Both the position numbers and the translations under genes were made by a program. Shown one piece after another: positions 49,501 through 60,520 of a stretch of 64,000 bases of DNA; position 1 is the first letter of the stretch, and the number at the start of each line of letters is the position of its first letter. Location of the stretch: positions 1-64,000 of the forward strand of contig SSNU01000353.1 in the NCBI GenBank assembly GCA_012064415.1. The letters are read 5' to 3'. This DNA comes from Gyrodactylus bullatarudis. Its lineage: Eukaryota > Platyhelminthes > Monogenea > Gyrodactylidea > Gyrodactylidae. Under the pieces are notes generated by a model that ran no database searches, had not been told where the DNA came from, and saw nothing but the letters and a program-made list of their open reading frames with translations.

Positions 49501-52500
49501 TTTGCTTGTTTCAATCTTAATCACTGGAATGAAGTCGAGTTCTATTTCCAAAAGTTGTTTGTATGAGTTTTGGGGGTAATCTCCAAAAAACATTTTTTAC
49601 TACAATATGAAATGGGAAAAATTCATCCCTCTGCATAAAATTTGTTCTTGGCTGATTAGGCAGAAAAATAATTCAAAAGGTATTATGAAATTTTCAAAAT
49701 ATTTATGAACATCCAAAAAGAGTAAACTGCTCTTTTATACCTCTAATGAATTGTTAGATCAGTGTTTAGCTTAAAATTCAGAAAAATATGATCTAAAATT
49801 AGTTTTCTGATAAAATTTATCAAAACATACACCAACAGTTTATATAAAGATGGGAATTTATGATTTTTACAAAACTTTCATTTTTTTATCAAAAAATCAA
49901 TTGTGATCAACATGTTTTGGAATCTAGATTACGAGGCTCACTTTCACTATCTGGAGAAACAAAATTTGAAAAAAGCAATTTTTAAGGAAATTATGGCGAA
50001 TTTCAAATCTTGAAATAACGCCAAATTCCCATTTTTTGAATTTGAGTTGAAAAATTTGGTTGATTTCATAGTGAGAGAGTGATCAAAATTAGACAAGATA
50101 AATGGTTATCACCATCAAACTTTTTATAAATTCGTCATTTTTTAGGGAATTTGAACTGTCAAAATTTCATTGATTTTCAAGTAGGGAGAATGATCAAAAT
50201 TTAATTTTCACACGATAATTGGGTTTTTTTCACAGAATATTTGATTTCTTTGTCTAATCGTTATCTTAAAAATCAAATCTTGATCAATTTGATTTTTTGA
50301 TCTTCATATTAACTGGCTTTTGGTCAAATTGAATGACCAATGGCTGAGAATTGTTATACTGACATAAGTTTTAATGAAATTTAGTATAAAATCAGCAGTT
50401 AATGTTTCAAAATTTACCATTTCTGATACTACCAAATTCATGTTTTGGCTATTGTATTTATTTTGGATTTTGCAGAGAGAATCTTATCGAGTACAATTTT
50501 GAAAAGTACTAAACCCAGCCTTGATCTGAGCCCGTCAAAAATCTATAAGCTGGTGAGGTAATTTTGATTAAAAATTTTCGTTATTACAAGCTTTGGAATT
50601 GTAGAGAACATGACTAAATTAAAGGCTTCACCAAGATGAATGCAAAAACTAATTTTTTTTTCTCTAGGAAACATTACTCAAAAATGTTTACGCTCTAACT
50701 AATCTTGGAAGATACAAAGGAAATTTTCATTCATTTCCGCTACGTTAAATTTGAGCCCTAAACAATTTTTTGTATCTTGAGAATTACCGAAATGATTTTG
50801 AATCATTTTCTAATCAGATGATCAAAAAATTCCCTAAAGCCGATTTCTTATCCTATACGATAGTTATTCTATACGTCTGATATCTGAAATCAAGCAACTC
50901 TTGACTTCTCTTCATAAGAAAAAAGCTTAATTGATCAGAGATGCAGAGAAATTATTTTTTGGTGATTCCTGAACTAAAGCTAATTGATATTAAGATGAGA
51001 ATTTACTATTTTTACAAAAATGCTCAATATTTTCCTTCAGAAACTCATGAGCGAGTTCGAATTTTTAATTGATGAAATGAGCCGATTTTGGTTTATTTTT
51101 CTTCATGGTAATCGAGATATTTAAATGGTTCGATTTCCCATGATCCAAAATATGAGCAGCAAATTCGTTCAAATCCTCGATATTGATGAATATTCTGAGC
51201 TCTAACGCCGAAAAAGTTGAGATTTTGGTGCATTTTTTCAAATTCAAACAGAACAAAGTTTTGAGGTCCGGACAAAATATAAAAGCATATTTCAGCCAGG
51301 CATATTTAAATCCAAATCAGTAGTATTTCCGAGCCGACTTCTCAATCATTAAAACAGTACTATCCAGGGAGTACACTCAGGAGGAGAGGATACGTGCTTT
51401 TTGTTCTGAAACAAGATTGAATTTAAAAATATATTCTTTCAAATTTTCACAGGATGTTTCGGTCATAAATAAATTAATTTAATCCTTAGATATCCGTTCC
51501 TTTTTACCAATAAACACATTTAACTCTTATAACGGGAAGATTTCTCCTACAGAAACAACTTTTCTCAATACAGTTTCTTTTTCCAAATATGAATTGGAAA
51601 GAATACTTGTCAAAAATCTTCCTCCCATCAATCAGCCAGAAAGAAAGAATTCTGTAGAGAGACAATGAATTCCAATTTTTCCATCGTTGCTAGTTCAGAT
51701 TTCAAAAATTTTATTCAAATAAATGAAATTGATAGAATTTTCACACGACATTCAAGTCTGTTGTTATTGTTGTTGGAGCTTCTCTATTTTTGAATTATTT
51801 GAAAGTTTTAGCTTTTACCTGAATGATTTCTATAGAATAAACTCATGAAAGCAATGAGGCTGGGCTTGCCTCTGTCACTAGGATAATGACTCTAGATTTC
51901 ATTTTTATTGTATTGTCCATTTCTCTGATGATCTCAAGTCAACTGAGATATTTTGAATTTATAAATTTACTAAGTTTCATTTTTCAAACCAGAACGCATC
52001 ATTTCAATTCAGCTTTGAATTTATCAGACTAAGAACAAAAATAATTCTCAAAACATTGATGCTCAAACAACAAATGGGTTATTTTCAGATTATTTTACAA
52101 AGATTTGAGAATCCATTTTTAATATATAATTAGGGAAGATTGGAAACATACAAACTCTATCAAAATGATGTTGATTTTCTTAGAAACTATAGAAATTTGA
52201 AAATGAATGAACTGGTGATTTTCAACACTCTCAATTTCAAAATTAATTTAATATCTTTTCTCAAGCATAATCATTTATTTGTATTTGTGTATAATCAGCT
52301 TTGTATCGTCATAATAATTAAAATTAATTTCTAAATCTTTAAAAATGAAATGTGTCCAAAATCAAATATCAGGTTTAGTAGATTAAGCCAAACTGTTTCC
52401 AGATAATGTAATAAAATTTAAATTAATTCAAATTAATCTCAAAAAAGTTACTCTATGAAAGGGTAGCAAAATCAATTCATTATTTTTTCTGATTCTAACG

Positions 52501-55500
52501 GTGCTTTTTAAACGGATCAATTCTCTCTCTTTTAACTAAGTTGGTAATTTTATTTGAAGCCCGCGAATAATTGGATTCTGAACCAAAATCTGAGCAAGAT
52601 ATTGAACTAGAAGAAGCATAGAATACCCCATTTTAAAAATCTCAAAGAGTTTCATTAAATTCAATCTGAGGAAGAAGAAATTTAAAATTTCATACATATC
52701 TACGTTCAGTATAGTGAAAACTATGGTTTCCATGTCTTTTGTGGTACATAATGAGAAATTTATCCATTTCTTTTACCTTCAAGATGATTATTAATCATTA
52801 GGGCCTCAAAAATAATACCAAATCAAATAAAGCTCAGGAATCTAGTTAGTCATTCATCAAAAATTTTGATTGGTCGTTTACTAGTTGAAGAATACTAAAC
52901 TATGAGACTTAATTCAGAAAAATAGTACAAAAAAGTACCGGGACAACAATCAACTGCAGAAATAGTACCAACTGTCTTCAAATTGGGATAAGATGGGCAG
53001 ATATTTTCTTCAGATTATTGCAACTCAGCCATTCCTTTGTCTAGAGAAATAGAACAATAAGTACTTTTTTGAGGCCATATTAATCATTGATTGATAAATT
53101 TTAGAATTGACTAAATTAACTGATGAATAGAATGACCAGTAAAATAACAACCCAAGCCTTTCTCACCTGTTTCTCTAATGAGATATTCAAGTCTCTTCTC
53201 CAAACCAAAGGTACAGTCAATCAGCAAAGGATCTTCATGTAAAGTGGAATTAGAAATCTACAAGAGATTCTCTTGTATAGTGTAAATTTTAGCCTCTATA
53301 CATTCAAAGTTATAAAAATTTTCAGCAAGAGACTTCACCATCTCACATACCTCAAGCATGTATAGATATTCAACAGGATTTTTTTTCAAATTTTCATTTG
53401 TTTGTTCATAGAGTCTTTTGAATTGTGCGTTTACATATGAATCACAAGGCTTGAAGTCTAAGGGTACAGGGGGAGGAGATATTCGATTTTTGGAGCCAAT
53501 TCCTTTGTTTTTGAAATGAGATATTCCAAGGCTGAAATGCCACCTTTACTAACTTAAGATGATGAGGAAAATGACGAAAGACACTAATCTGCATTACCAT
53601 TAACTTAAATTCAGTTATTTGGAATAATTGTTTTCATTCTTCCTGATCATGTTCAGGGATGGAATGGGAACCAAGTGAAGTGAATAAAATTTCCAATTGT
53701 CTTCTGTATTGAGGATCTAGCATCCTTATCATCGAGATTTCAAGTAATAATTTCAAAAATTCTTGTTTTATAAAATATATCGATTTTTGAGTTATTTTAA
53801 ATTATTTCTTAGAGAAAGAGACCATAAAAAACGACCAAAAATAGGAACAAATGAGAACAAATTTTAAATTTTACCAGCGGTGCACTCCACATTTGAGCCT
53901 TTCTTTATACAGTATCACTGTTTTTCCTCACAAAATTTCATTAACCTTCAGAATATGAGAATAATCCAGTATGAATATGATTTTTACAAAAATCCCACTT
54001 TCTCATCGAGGTATCAAAATTTTCTGAAGAACCGACTCAAAAAGTACACTTTCAAATTTTAGAGAAATTTTAAATTCCGAGCCGGCGAGATTTTTTCAGT
54101 TTTTAAAACTTTGAGTTGAAAATTTTTGTTGATTTCAAGGGGTGAGAGGAATCAAACGCTAATTTTTAGGATCAACAATAGACAAGAGACTTTAGAAAAC
54201 ACTCTATTCTCGTGCAAAAGTCTGTTTCCTATTTTCCGATCATTTGTACTACTTGGAAATTGATCAAGATCAGTTCAAAATGGCGGTTTCTTACAAAACA
54301 ATGAACTAAAATAATTATTTTCTTTATCTATTGATGATCCTGAAAAATAGGATTTGATTCCTCCTAAACCTTGAAGTCAAGAAAAAATCTTCAGCTCAAA
54401 TTTCGAAAAAAGGAAGAAATCGGCCAGCTAGAAATATAAAATGTCTCCAAAATTTCCCAATCAGTGAATGTGTTTCTTTTGAATCTGTTACTAAAAAAAT
54501 CTTCTAAATATTTTCATACCTCGATGAAAATATGAGATTTTTGTAAAAATCTTGAATTTTCAAATTCATCGAGAATAGCTTTACCTTTTTCGATTCTCCA
54601 ATTAGTCTGAAGCGATTATCTTTAGTTATCAACGGAGAATATACGACAGCTTTGATCCAAAAAATTTTTGAAAAAAGTTTTTAATGGAAAATTTAAGAGA
54701 CATTTCAAAATTTGAGATGGCGGGATTTTTTTAATTTTTTTAAACTTTGAGTTGAAAATTGTTGTTGATTCCAAGGTCTGATTGGAATAAAACGTTATTT
54801 TTGAATCAACAAAAATTTTCAACTCAAAGTTATAAAATCCCGCCATCTCGAATTTTAAAATGTCTCTAAAATTTTCCAAAAAAACTTTTTTTTCTAAAAG
54901 TGTACATTTTGAATCAGTTCCAAAATATCTTACAAAAATTTCGTTATCTTGATGAAAAAATGAGATTTTTGTAAAAATCATGAATTTTCAATTTTATCGA
55001 GAATAGCTTTATATTTGGCCCAAAATATTTAAAAATTCAGAATTTCAAAACAGGATTGTTCACCAAGTTCACTAAAGAATTCATGAAAAAATCGTTAAAG
55101 AATGATGAGGAATCTGTATAACATTTATAGGATCAATGCGCTTTAGTCTAGTTCTGGTTCTTGAGTGAGTTTTAGTCAGCTTTATTCTATAAGATATCAG
55201 ATATCCCAAATCTAGCTTGGTATGAGTAGACAATCTCTATTAACCTTTTTTCGATATCAAACTTTTCTGTAATCTTCAATTTTTATTTCAAACAAAAGAT
55301 TTAAAAGAAAATATCAACTGAAACTTTGAATTTTAAAAGATTTATGAATTATTCATTAGTAGAAGAGAAAAGCTCTGTATTTTGCATAAATAAATAAACT
55401 CTGTACATTTTTTATTAATGATATCACAAAAAGGTCTATTAATATATATTAACATATATGTTGTCATTTATTCAGCAAATTTTTAAATCTTTCTTCTTTA

Positions 55501-55595
55501 TTCCAGATTACGGACTTCGGTTAAACAACGGCTCACACAACAATGCCATTTGGCCTTTATCTCTTTTGTCCCTTTTAATTTTGGCAATCTTCTAG
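34586..55595 (+). CDS. ACHE: Acetylcholinesterase with GPI-anchor terminal exon
   Basis: Exons 34586-35413, 35480-36297, 42443-42660 and 55507-55595 sum to 1953 nt, or 650 aa, with all phases matching. The enzyme hydrolyses acetylcholine at the cell surface. A signal peptide (to ~G17) precedes the alpha/beta-hydrolase. The catalytic triad is S229 (FGESAGAASV), E383 (GTNKNEGMF) and H504 (GVMHGYEIEYVFG). W107 (LLMWFPKR) sits at the choline-binding position, before the C89-C116 loop (EDCLYLNV). Further cysteine pairs are C283/C295 and C464 with AENCFFWEK. The last exon encodes NYGLRLNNGSHNNAIW and a hydrophobic end (PLSLLSLLILAIF), a GPI-attachment signal as in Drosophila Ace. If the exon-3 donor (42660) is not used, a stop follows at 42668, giving a 623-aa non-anchored form. 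Introns are 66, 6145 and 12846 nt. Non-neuronal cholinesterase or carboxylesterase is less likely given W107. Confidence 0.88.
36656..36771. repeat. Perfect 47-bp hairpin
   Basis: 36656-36702 (starting GTAAAAGTCCCGTAAAGTGA) is the exact reverse complement of 36725-36771, with a 22-nt loop. No mismatch over 47 bp in a decayed AT-rich intron means it is either young or maintained. It may be a small fold-back transposon or a template for double-stranded RNA. It lies in AChE intron 2. Confidence 0.85.
37178..38512. mobile_element. Fold-back DNA transposon with hAT-type BED-finger remnant and hammerhead
   Basis: The ends GAAATATTTCGTTCTAGG (37178) and CCTAGAACGAAATATTTC (to 38512) are inverted; similarity continues about 150 bp inward (CTGAATGTTACAGCTTACTA, GGTACGAAAGAAACTCA). 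Between them the minus strand, about 37655-37325, encodes IWSYFENNKSLSTVTCKVC, then NAMRHVNTKHSEL and ELPFSIVESQEFLNYI. This is a BED zinc finger (CxxC...H-x4-H) plus the linker typical of hAT transposases, with a stop just before it. The catalytic part is absent. I find no 8-bp target duplication. The right arm carries a hammerhead-like motif (separate entry). It lies in AChE intron 2. Confidence 0.7.
38254..38329 (+). ncRNA. Hammerhead ribozyme candidate
   Basis: The conserved core is complete: CTGACGA (38292-38298), stem II GTCC/GGAC (38299-38302 with 38309-38312) around loop AAAAGA, and GAAA (38313-38316). Stem III pairs ACATATATGCGCG (38254-38266) with CGCGCGTATATGT (38317-38329), 13 bp with one G-U. 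A T follows the upstream stem-III strand as required at position 16.1. The weak point is stem I: the 25-nt segment 38267-38291 offers only about three pairs next to the core. The core closely resembles known metazoan hammerheads of the Schistosoma type. Activity is unproven. Confidence 0.6.
39600..40055 (-). mobile_element. LINE C-terminal remnant
   Basis: The minus strand is open from about 40035 to 39653. It reads SLKIEQIQYRFLHALFPWFD, SLISISRLEPIWIRRAAFI and more, the helical region after the reverse transcriptase in many non-LTR elements. The same peptide pattern recurs, more decayed, near 59990 (YNYLIAISGLDSVGLRRTAFI), so these are two copies of one family. No palm domain is present here. 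Confidence 0.6.
40468..40635 (+). CDS. Small unassigned open frame (55 aa), doubtful
   Basis: ATG at 40468 opens MYQSSINFRAWSEGRKTFPE, followed by LHMTSGYDYIKSEAMPTFSQ and a basic end, with TAA at 40633-40635. The codon mix looks more coding-like than its surroundings, but I recognise no family and see no splice sites or poly(A) signal that would make it a gene. It lies in AChE intron 2 on the sense strand. Confidence 0.15.
   Translation: MYQSSINFRAWSEGRKTFPELHMTSGYDYIKSEAMPTFSQMIWKPLDNFLFRRKV
41513..41536. repeat. Short ACGT microsatellite
   Basis: An imperfect (ACGT)n run, TTACGTATACGTACGTACGT and a few bases more. It is a self-complementary tract likely to form cruciforms and has no evident function. 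Confidence 0.6.
43620..44255. repeat. Fold-back MITE family A, copy in AChE intron 3
   Basis: The right end GTAAAAATCATAGATTCCCA, ACTTCATATCAATCAGCTTT matches the family A terminus almost exactly. Internal blocks ATGAGCTGAAAATTTTAG and TTTTGATCC..CTCCTACTTTCAAATC are shared. The left end is eroded, so that border is approximate. Confidence 0.55.
45184..45341 (+). repeat. Dispersed direct repeat, copy 1 of 2
   Basis: TCTGGTTCAGAAGTTATTCA through ACATCAGGGATTTGTA recurs at 57624-57792 in the same orientation, about 85% alike by eye over roughly 160 bp. It has no coding frame and the element class is unknown. Confidence 0.65.
45604..46267. repeat. Fold-back MITE family A, best preserved copy
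   Basis: The left arm begins AAAGCTAATTAATATGAAGT, TGGGAATCTATGATTTTTAC. The right arm ends with its inverse (GTAAAAATCATAGATTCCCA, ACTTCATATCAACCAACTTT). The arms are about 240 bp each and share GGAATCCTACTCATGTTGCC / GGGCAACATGAGTAGGAT and TTGGCGCCAAA. The ~664-bp element has almost no unique centre and no transposase, so it would fold into one long hairpin. Copies or relatives lie at 5016-5400, 20456-20990, 43620-44255, 49836-50330, 50977-51260 and 53960-55010. Confidence 0.8.
46268..48280. other. AChE intron 3, central part: nothing recognised
   Basis: This is AT-rich intronic sequence. The short block near 47070-47110 (GTGACTACACTTTGCTAGTAG) resembles 25085-25135 and hints at another old dispersed repeat. 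I find no exon with convincing splice sites. Confidence 0.4.
48281..48466 (-). repeat. Dispersed repeat, inverted partner of 63080-63262
   Basis: Over about 185 bp this is the reverse complement of 63080-63262. Shared blocks include GACGGTGATTGTC / GACAATCACCGTC, ATCTCATCCCTATCAGTTTTGT and GATTAGAGAATAGAATAATACA. The CACCGTCGAAAC-type hairpin segment resembles the 3' untranslated ends of some retroelements, but the class is not proved. Confidence 0.6.
48880..49835. other. AChE intron 3 stretch: nothing recognised
   Basis: Two overlapping short open frames near 48876-49205 on opposite strands have no recognisable features. No splice sites, repeats or RNA genes stand out. Confidence 0.35.
49836..50330. 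repeat. Fold-back MITE family A, copy in AChE intron 3
   Basis: The copy starts GTTTATATAAAGATGGGAAT, TTATGATTTTTACAAAA and ends GATCTTCATATTAACTGGCTTT. It contains the GGAATCTAGATTACGAGGCTC variant of the family's inner block. A second, partial copy follows at about 50977-51260. Confidence 0.6.
51300..53104. other. AChE intron 3 stretch: nothing recognised
   Basis: This is plain AT-rich sequence. Open frames at 52140-52334 and 52536-52733 look like chance. One acceptor-like site on the minus strand near 53056 may belong to the putative antisense remnant at 53105-53550. Confidence 0.35.
53105..53550 (-). pseudogene. Unrecognised coding remnant or nested antisense gene
   Basis: The minus strand stays in one frame for about 145 codons with a single stop (TAG, complement of 53258-53260). 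Before the stop: SPPPVPLDFKPCDSYVNAQF, KRLYEQTNENLKKNPVEYLY, MLEVCEMVKSLAENFYNF. After it: STLHEDPLLIDCTFGLEKRL, EYLIRETG. A GT after MLE (GAG|GTATGTGAG) and the AG of that TAG would remove the stop and keep frame. A GTGAGA donor follows RETG at about 53169. I do not recognise the protein. It may be a decayed retrocopy or a real nested gene antisense to AChE. Confidence 0.4.
53960..55010. repeat. Pair of diverged fold-back elements related to family A
   Basis: Two adjacent units end GTAAAAATCTTGAATTTTCA and GTAAAAATCATGAATTTTCA, followed by ATCGAGAATAGCTTTA. Within the second, GAGATGGCGGGATTTTTTTA (about 54712) is mirrored by AAAATCCCGCCATCTC (about 54834-54849). No transposase is encoded. 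It lies near the end of AChE intron 3. Confidence 0.55.
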
Positions 55596-56848
55596 GGATT
55601 ATCCACAAATAAAATAGAGAAATTACTCAAACACATTTCCTACCAGATAGAAATTACAAAATTTTCACTGATTCATTAGTATTACCTTGCATTGGAAACA
55701 TGCACAAATCTCAGGTTGATTTGAGAAATTTTGGATGAGTTAAACTTTCTCTTTCAATATGAGGACTCACCTGGTATCTATCGAGGGTTTTTACAATGCA
55801 AGATTTTATTTACAGTGCCAGTATAAATTATATAGAGTTTATTTTAAACATTTTATTCTCTATTAAAATGTTCCTGCCCTAACCAGAATAAACAAGAGAA
55901 CCAGTGTTTTTTCTACTCTCACAAAAGTGTTTATCAAACTTTTCAGAGATGAATTATGAGGAGAAACGGAACTGAATATATAAAATATATTATGAAGAAC
56001 CAAGAGAACTGGTGATATCGTGATATAATTTCTTGGATTGGAAATAATAAAAAAAAGATGAATAAACAGTATTACAGTCCATAGTTTAAACACACAATAT
56101 GAGCACTTTGTGTCGGGTAGATGGATGAAGGAAGGGGGGGGGGTATACTCGATGTACACTTTCATGTTATCAAATCTCTCCGCCAGATATCTTTTTTTTT
56201 CCTTAACTCCAGTCTCCCTAGATAATGCTCAAATATTGATCTATACTTTTTTGCTATTTGGGTGAAACCCCTCCCAATACTTAGGGTAAGCCCTGGGAAT
56301 TTAATTACATGATGCATTTTATAAAAGAACTTGTGTAAAGACAAAGAAAATACTGTGATATTAAAAGTTGTACAAATTGTAGTGCAATTATAATTGGTTT
56401 TGAATTAGCTCACAATGATTGATCGAAAATTATGATTAGATCTGGTTAAATCTTGAATTCCCCCCTTTGACTCAATCGGTAAACCAGAGACGAATCTTTG
56501 CATCTTTAAAACGAATATTTATTCAAAATTTAATAAGATACCAATAAACTGTTATTATTATTACTATTATTGATATAGAGAGATTATTAATATAAATAAA
56601 TTTTTGCTTATTAAAAATTTGCCATTGTTGAATGTAGTAATTTATTTTAATAAATCTGAAGTATTTGCAAAATTAGGGACTCGGACGAACGCATTCGCAA
56701 ATATGGTGACAGTGTTAGGCCCAAATACAATTTTGGTCAAATTGGATTTGAGGACCCCTAAAACTTGATTCACTTTTTGGTTTCTTTATGGAATGCATAA
56801 TTTTGAACATTGCATTTTTGACCACCTTTTACTGTGTTGAAATTTAAT

Positions 56849-57184
56849 AATTGCAGTCATGGTTAGTCCCCGCTGTACTGAATGATATTTATTTTGCGAT
56901 TATGGTTACAATCTTGTAGAATCTATTTTTGATCCCTAAAAACAATTTGAACCAATAGGAGGAATTTGCATATGCTCAAAAATTTAAGGTGTAATAGTCT
57001 GATGAAATCCGATGAAATATAAGCTTAATCACTAAATATTCACTCTAATTCCTCATGAAGATATCTTCGTCATCAGAAAATATTTTAAAAGAAGCTCGGC
57101 ATTATTTTCCATAAAAAAAAACTATTGATGTAACCATAATCGCAAAATAAATATCATTCAGTACAGCGGGGACTAACTGCAATT
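56849..57184. repeat. 336-bp element with 48-bp perfect inverted arms
   Basis: AATTGCAG at 56849 and CTGCAATT at 57177-57184 mark the outer ends. The arms TTAGTCCCCGCTGTACTGAA and onward (56863-56910) and its exact reverse complement (57129-57176) are 48 bp long without mismatch. The left arm is separated from its outer end by six extra bases. There is no open frame. It looks like a young non-autonomous DNA transposon. Confidence 0.75.
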
Positions 57185-57623
57185 ACACTGGTATAAATCA
57201 GAAAAAAAATGCTGCGATAACTTTTTGCGACAAACTGATTATTGTGTCAAATTTCATGCAGATTCCGAATCTGCTCCTAATATTTTTCAATTTTGCAAAA
57301 TTCGCAACAAAACGAAATAGCACAATTTTCATAATCGGGACTTGAATAAACCAATTTTTCAACTTGATCCTTAGACATTTCAGAGTCAAATTGGAAAGAG
57401 CGTAAAATTTTCTATAAGATGCTCATAAGTTCAAACGTGTTTTTGAAATGGATCATCGTTAAAGTTGAAAAAATATGAAAAATGAGCAAAAAATGCCATG
57501 CACTTTTTTTTATTCTTCAATGGCTATCTTATTTTAAGAAAATTTCAAATTTTAATTGGGAGGGGGGAAGAATGTAAATTTTATTCCTCCATCCAATGAT
57601 ACCTCGCATGACCATTTATCTTT

Positions 57624-57792
57624 TCTGGTTCAGAATTTATTCAAAGTTTTTTCATAAGTGATTCAACTCAATTTTTCTCGATTCTGATTAATTCATTTCT
57701 TAGCACAATAATTTCATATAAAACTGAAGGATTTATTATAAATTATTAAACTAATATAGACATTGTCTATTAGACAATAACAGGGATTTGTA
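57624..57792 (+). repeat. Dispersed direct repeat, copy 2 of 2
   Basis: Partner of 45184-45341, sharing TCTGGTTCAGAA-TTATTCA, AATTTTTCTCGATTCTGATT and AACAGGGATTTGTAT. It carries a small internal insertion near its right end. Confidence 0.65.
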
Positions 57793-59939
57793 TTTATTAG
57801 AGAGAGGCAAATTTTTTAACATGCGGATGTGCAGAGCTCATATTAAAGAGAATTTTTTAACGTGAAAAAGTTCCTATTAAAACATGTAAATTTTGTTTGG
57901 ATACCCCAAATCACAATTGAAAATGTCGAATTTTGAATTAGCGCCGACTATTTTTAATGAATTTTTCTACTGCGATCGATAACAATGTTATCATATCTGT
58001 TACAACCATTTCTACGAAATCATGATTTTGATAGTACAGTAGTTGTCACTTGAACATTGTCACGATACTTGTTATAAGAAAGAATCTTCTGATTCCAAAC
58101 GTTTCGTTAGCCTATTCTGCTATAGATTAATGTCTTTCTTTACACTGATTTAGGGATTATATATCAATGGCGTATGAGTGTTCTTTTTTGCTGTTGGACA
58201 TTAGGGATAGATTTTTCAATTCTAATATGCTCAATTTAATTTTCCCTGGTTGAAAATGCGGTATAGAATGAATTTTTAGTTCGAACTATTTAAATCTTTA
58301 TCCAAAATTATTTCCTATTAAATTGGTAGTGATAGTGTCAAAGTTACATTTTTTGTTATGAATCTCTCAAAATTGATCTTTTATTGAAAAATATTTTAGC
58401 TTCTATCATGAGAAAAATGGCCTAAATCAAATTCAGCAAATTTTTTATCACATTGATTTTAATACAGAAGCAATGTTTCTTTTGCAACCAGTTCATAAAT
58501 AGATTTCAGACCATATGTTTTATGCATCATTCGATTTCTCCTAAAGAGACCGTTCAGATCCTGATCCAGGCTAGAAAACGGTTATCTGAACTTGCCTAAT
58601 TTTTGTTGGACTACCTGATAGTCTTAAGACTATCAAGAGTAACAAGATTAACGATAACAAATATAGAGTTTATTTTAAAAATTTTATTCTCTATTCTTTA
58701 TTGGAGTTTCTCAAAAGAGGGTGGCCATTGAGTTTCGGTTCTGAATGTAACCTGGTTGGAGTTGTAACACTTGAAGTGAAAATTAATAAATGATGGATTT
58801 GGATTCTTTAACTTCTTCAATAATAAAAGTACACTTAAACAACAAAAATAACTAAATTGATCTCTCATTAATTAATACGATCCATGGGTAAATTCCTCAA
58901 TCAAGTAAGACTAATAAAGTAGAACAACAAGCAAGCAAGATAAGAAAAACACAGGGATATATCTCATTGTTCCCTTTTTTTGAGTAAAATATGCTAGTAG
59001 GGACATAGTACAACTTTTTATGAATGATATACTCACTCTAGGATACGAGGAATGTAATCATAATTGTGATTGTTAGTTTTCCTCTCCCACCAAAGATTTA
59101 TAGCTAAAATCATTAATTAAAGATGGTAAATTGTTGGTATGCGAAAAATTTCTCTTTTGGGAAAATTATATGACTCCCCCACTCTCCCCCGCTAATCTAT
59201 CCCATCTCATTTAGTTTAGTATGGGCATATTTTGTTTCAATTTCAAGTTGGCCATTTATTGAAGAGTTTCTCAATTAATCTTTACTCTTTTTAGTTAGAG
59301 ATTGGGAAATCTGAGTTGATCGAGCTAATACCAGTAAAGTTGTATTATAATTATGCCAGATAAAATGCATTTGAGAATATGGTTGCTCGATCAAGATTTG
59401 TAATAAAATAGGCAAAGAAGATTCTAATTAATGCTTTTTATGCCTTTCCTACTATCTTTTTTGGGAATAGATTCAGCGAATTCCAACGTCGTCAAAACAA
59501 CTTTTTTGTTCTTCTGAAATGAAAACATTATATTGAAATTAAATCATATGCTACATAAAAATAAAGTCAACTGATCTTGATCCCCAAGCAAGTGAAGGCA
59601 GCACATTAATTCAATGCACCTCAGCAGAATCCGGTTCAGTGACCACTTTCAATATCAGCTGCTCAAAAAAGAAACTAGGAACAGAAATCAGTTGATTCTT
59701 CAGTTCAAGCTTTTATCTCACAGATACAAGGTTAAACTTTATTGAACATAAAAGTTCTCATTATCAGAGGACTTATTCAGTCAAATAAAGATTAGAGTAA
59801 AGAAGAGATTTTGTGTAGTCAAGCTTAGACCTTAGGTGAGATATAATAGATCTCAAATCAAAAAGGTTGTCACAATCAGTTAATTTCTAGATAATTGTGT
59901 TATTTGAGAAGAAAATGATATGAATATGAGGGTTTTCTT

Positions 59940-60520
59940 AAAGATTAGTTCTTAATTTTTGGCGAGGAGAGTGAAGCGAAAGTTTTTACAATGAAAGCTG
60001 TTCTTCGAAGCCCAACTGAGTCCAAACCAGATATAGCAATAAGATAATTATAAGAGTCAATCGATGGAAAGCAAGTATCGAGAAACTTATATTGAATTCT
60101 TTACAAGGTTAGGGAGCAAGAATTTGTAATTTGGAGGAGAAGAGGACCCAAGTAATCTATATGTGGGAGAACATTTATACGCTTTAATTTTTAGCTCATA
60201 GGAAGCAGAATATTTATTGATAACATAGATTATAGAATTAATAAGACCTAGCTTAGACAGAGGAGAGATTTTTAAAGATGAAGCTATTCAGAATCCTAAG
60301 TCAATATTCATATCAACAGGAAGATGTAAGTTGGATAGAAGAGAGCTTGGTAGACCGTTAGGCAAAAATATTTTGCATTTAGATCTGTTTATTTCTAGAC
60401 CCATTTTACCCAGATCAACTTCGAGAGAAGAATAGTAATTGTTAATTTTAAGAATGTCGAAGGCGTTGTTAGCAGTGAAGACATCTTTGTTCCATGGAGA
60501 AAATTTAATCTAATTAAAAA
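59940..60520 (-). mobile_element. LINE reverse-transcriptase C-terminal remnant
   Basis: The minus strand from about 60510 reads FSPWNKDVFTANNAFDILKI, NNYYSSLEVDLGKMGLEINR, SKCKIFLPNGLP. This is the region after the catalytic aspartates of a non-LTR reverse transcriptase (GLxIN-xKC). After a stop and one frameshift come TYRLLGSSSPPNYKFL and YNYLIAISGLDSVGLRRTAF, matching the copy at 39600-40055. It is 5'-truncated and inactive. Confidence 0.65.
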
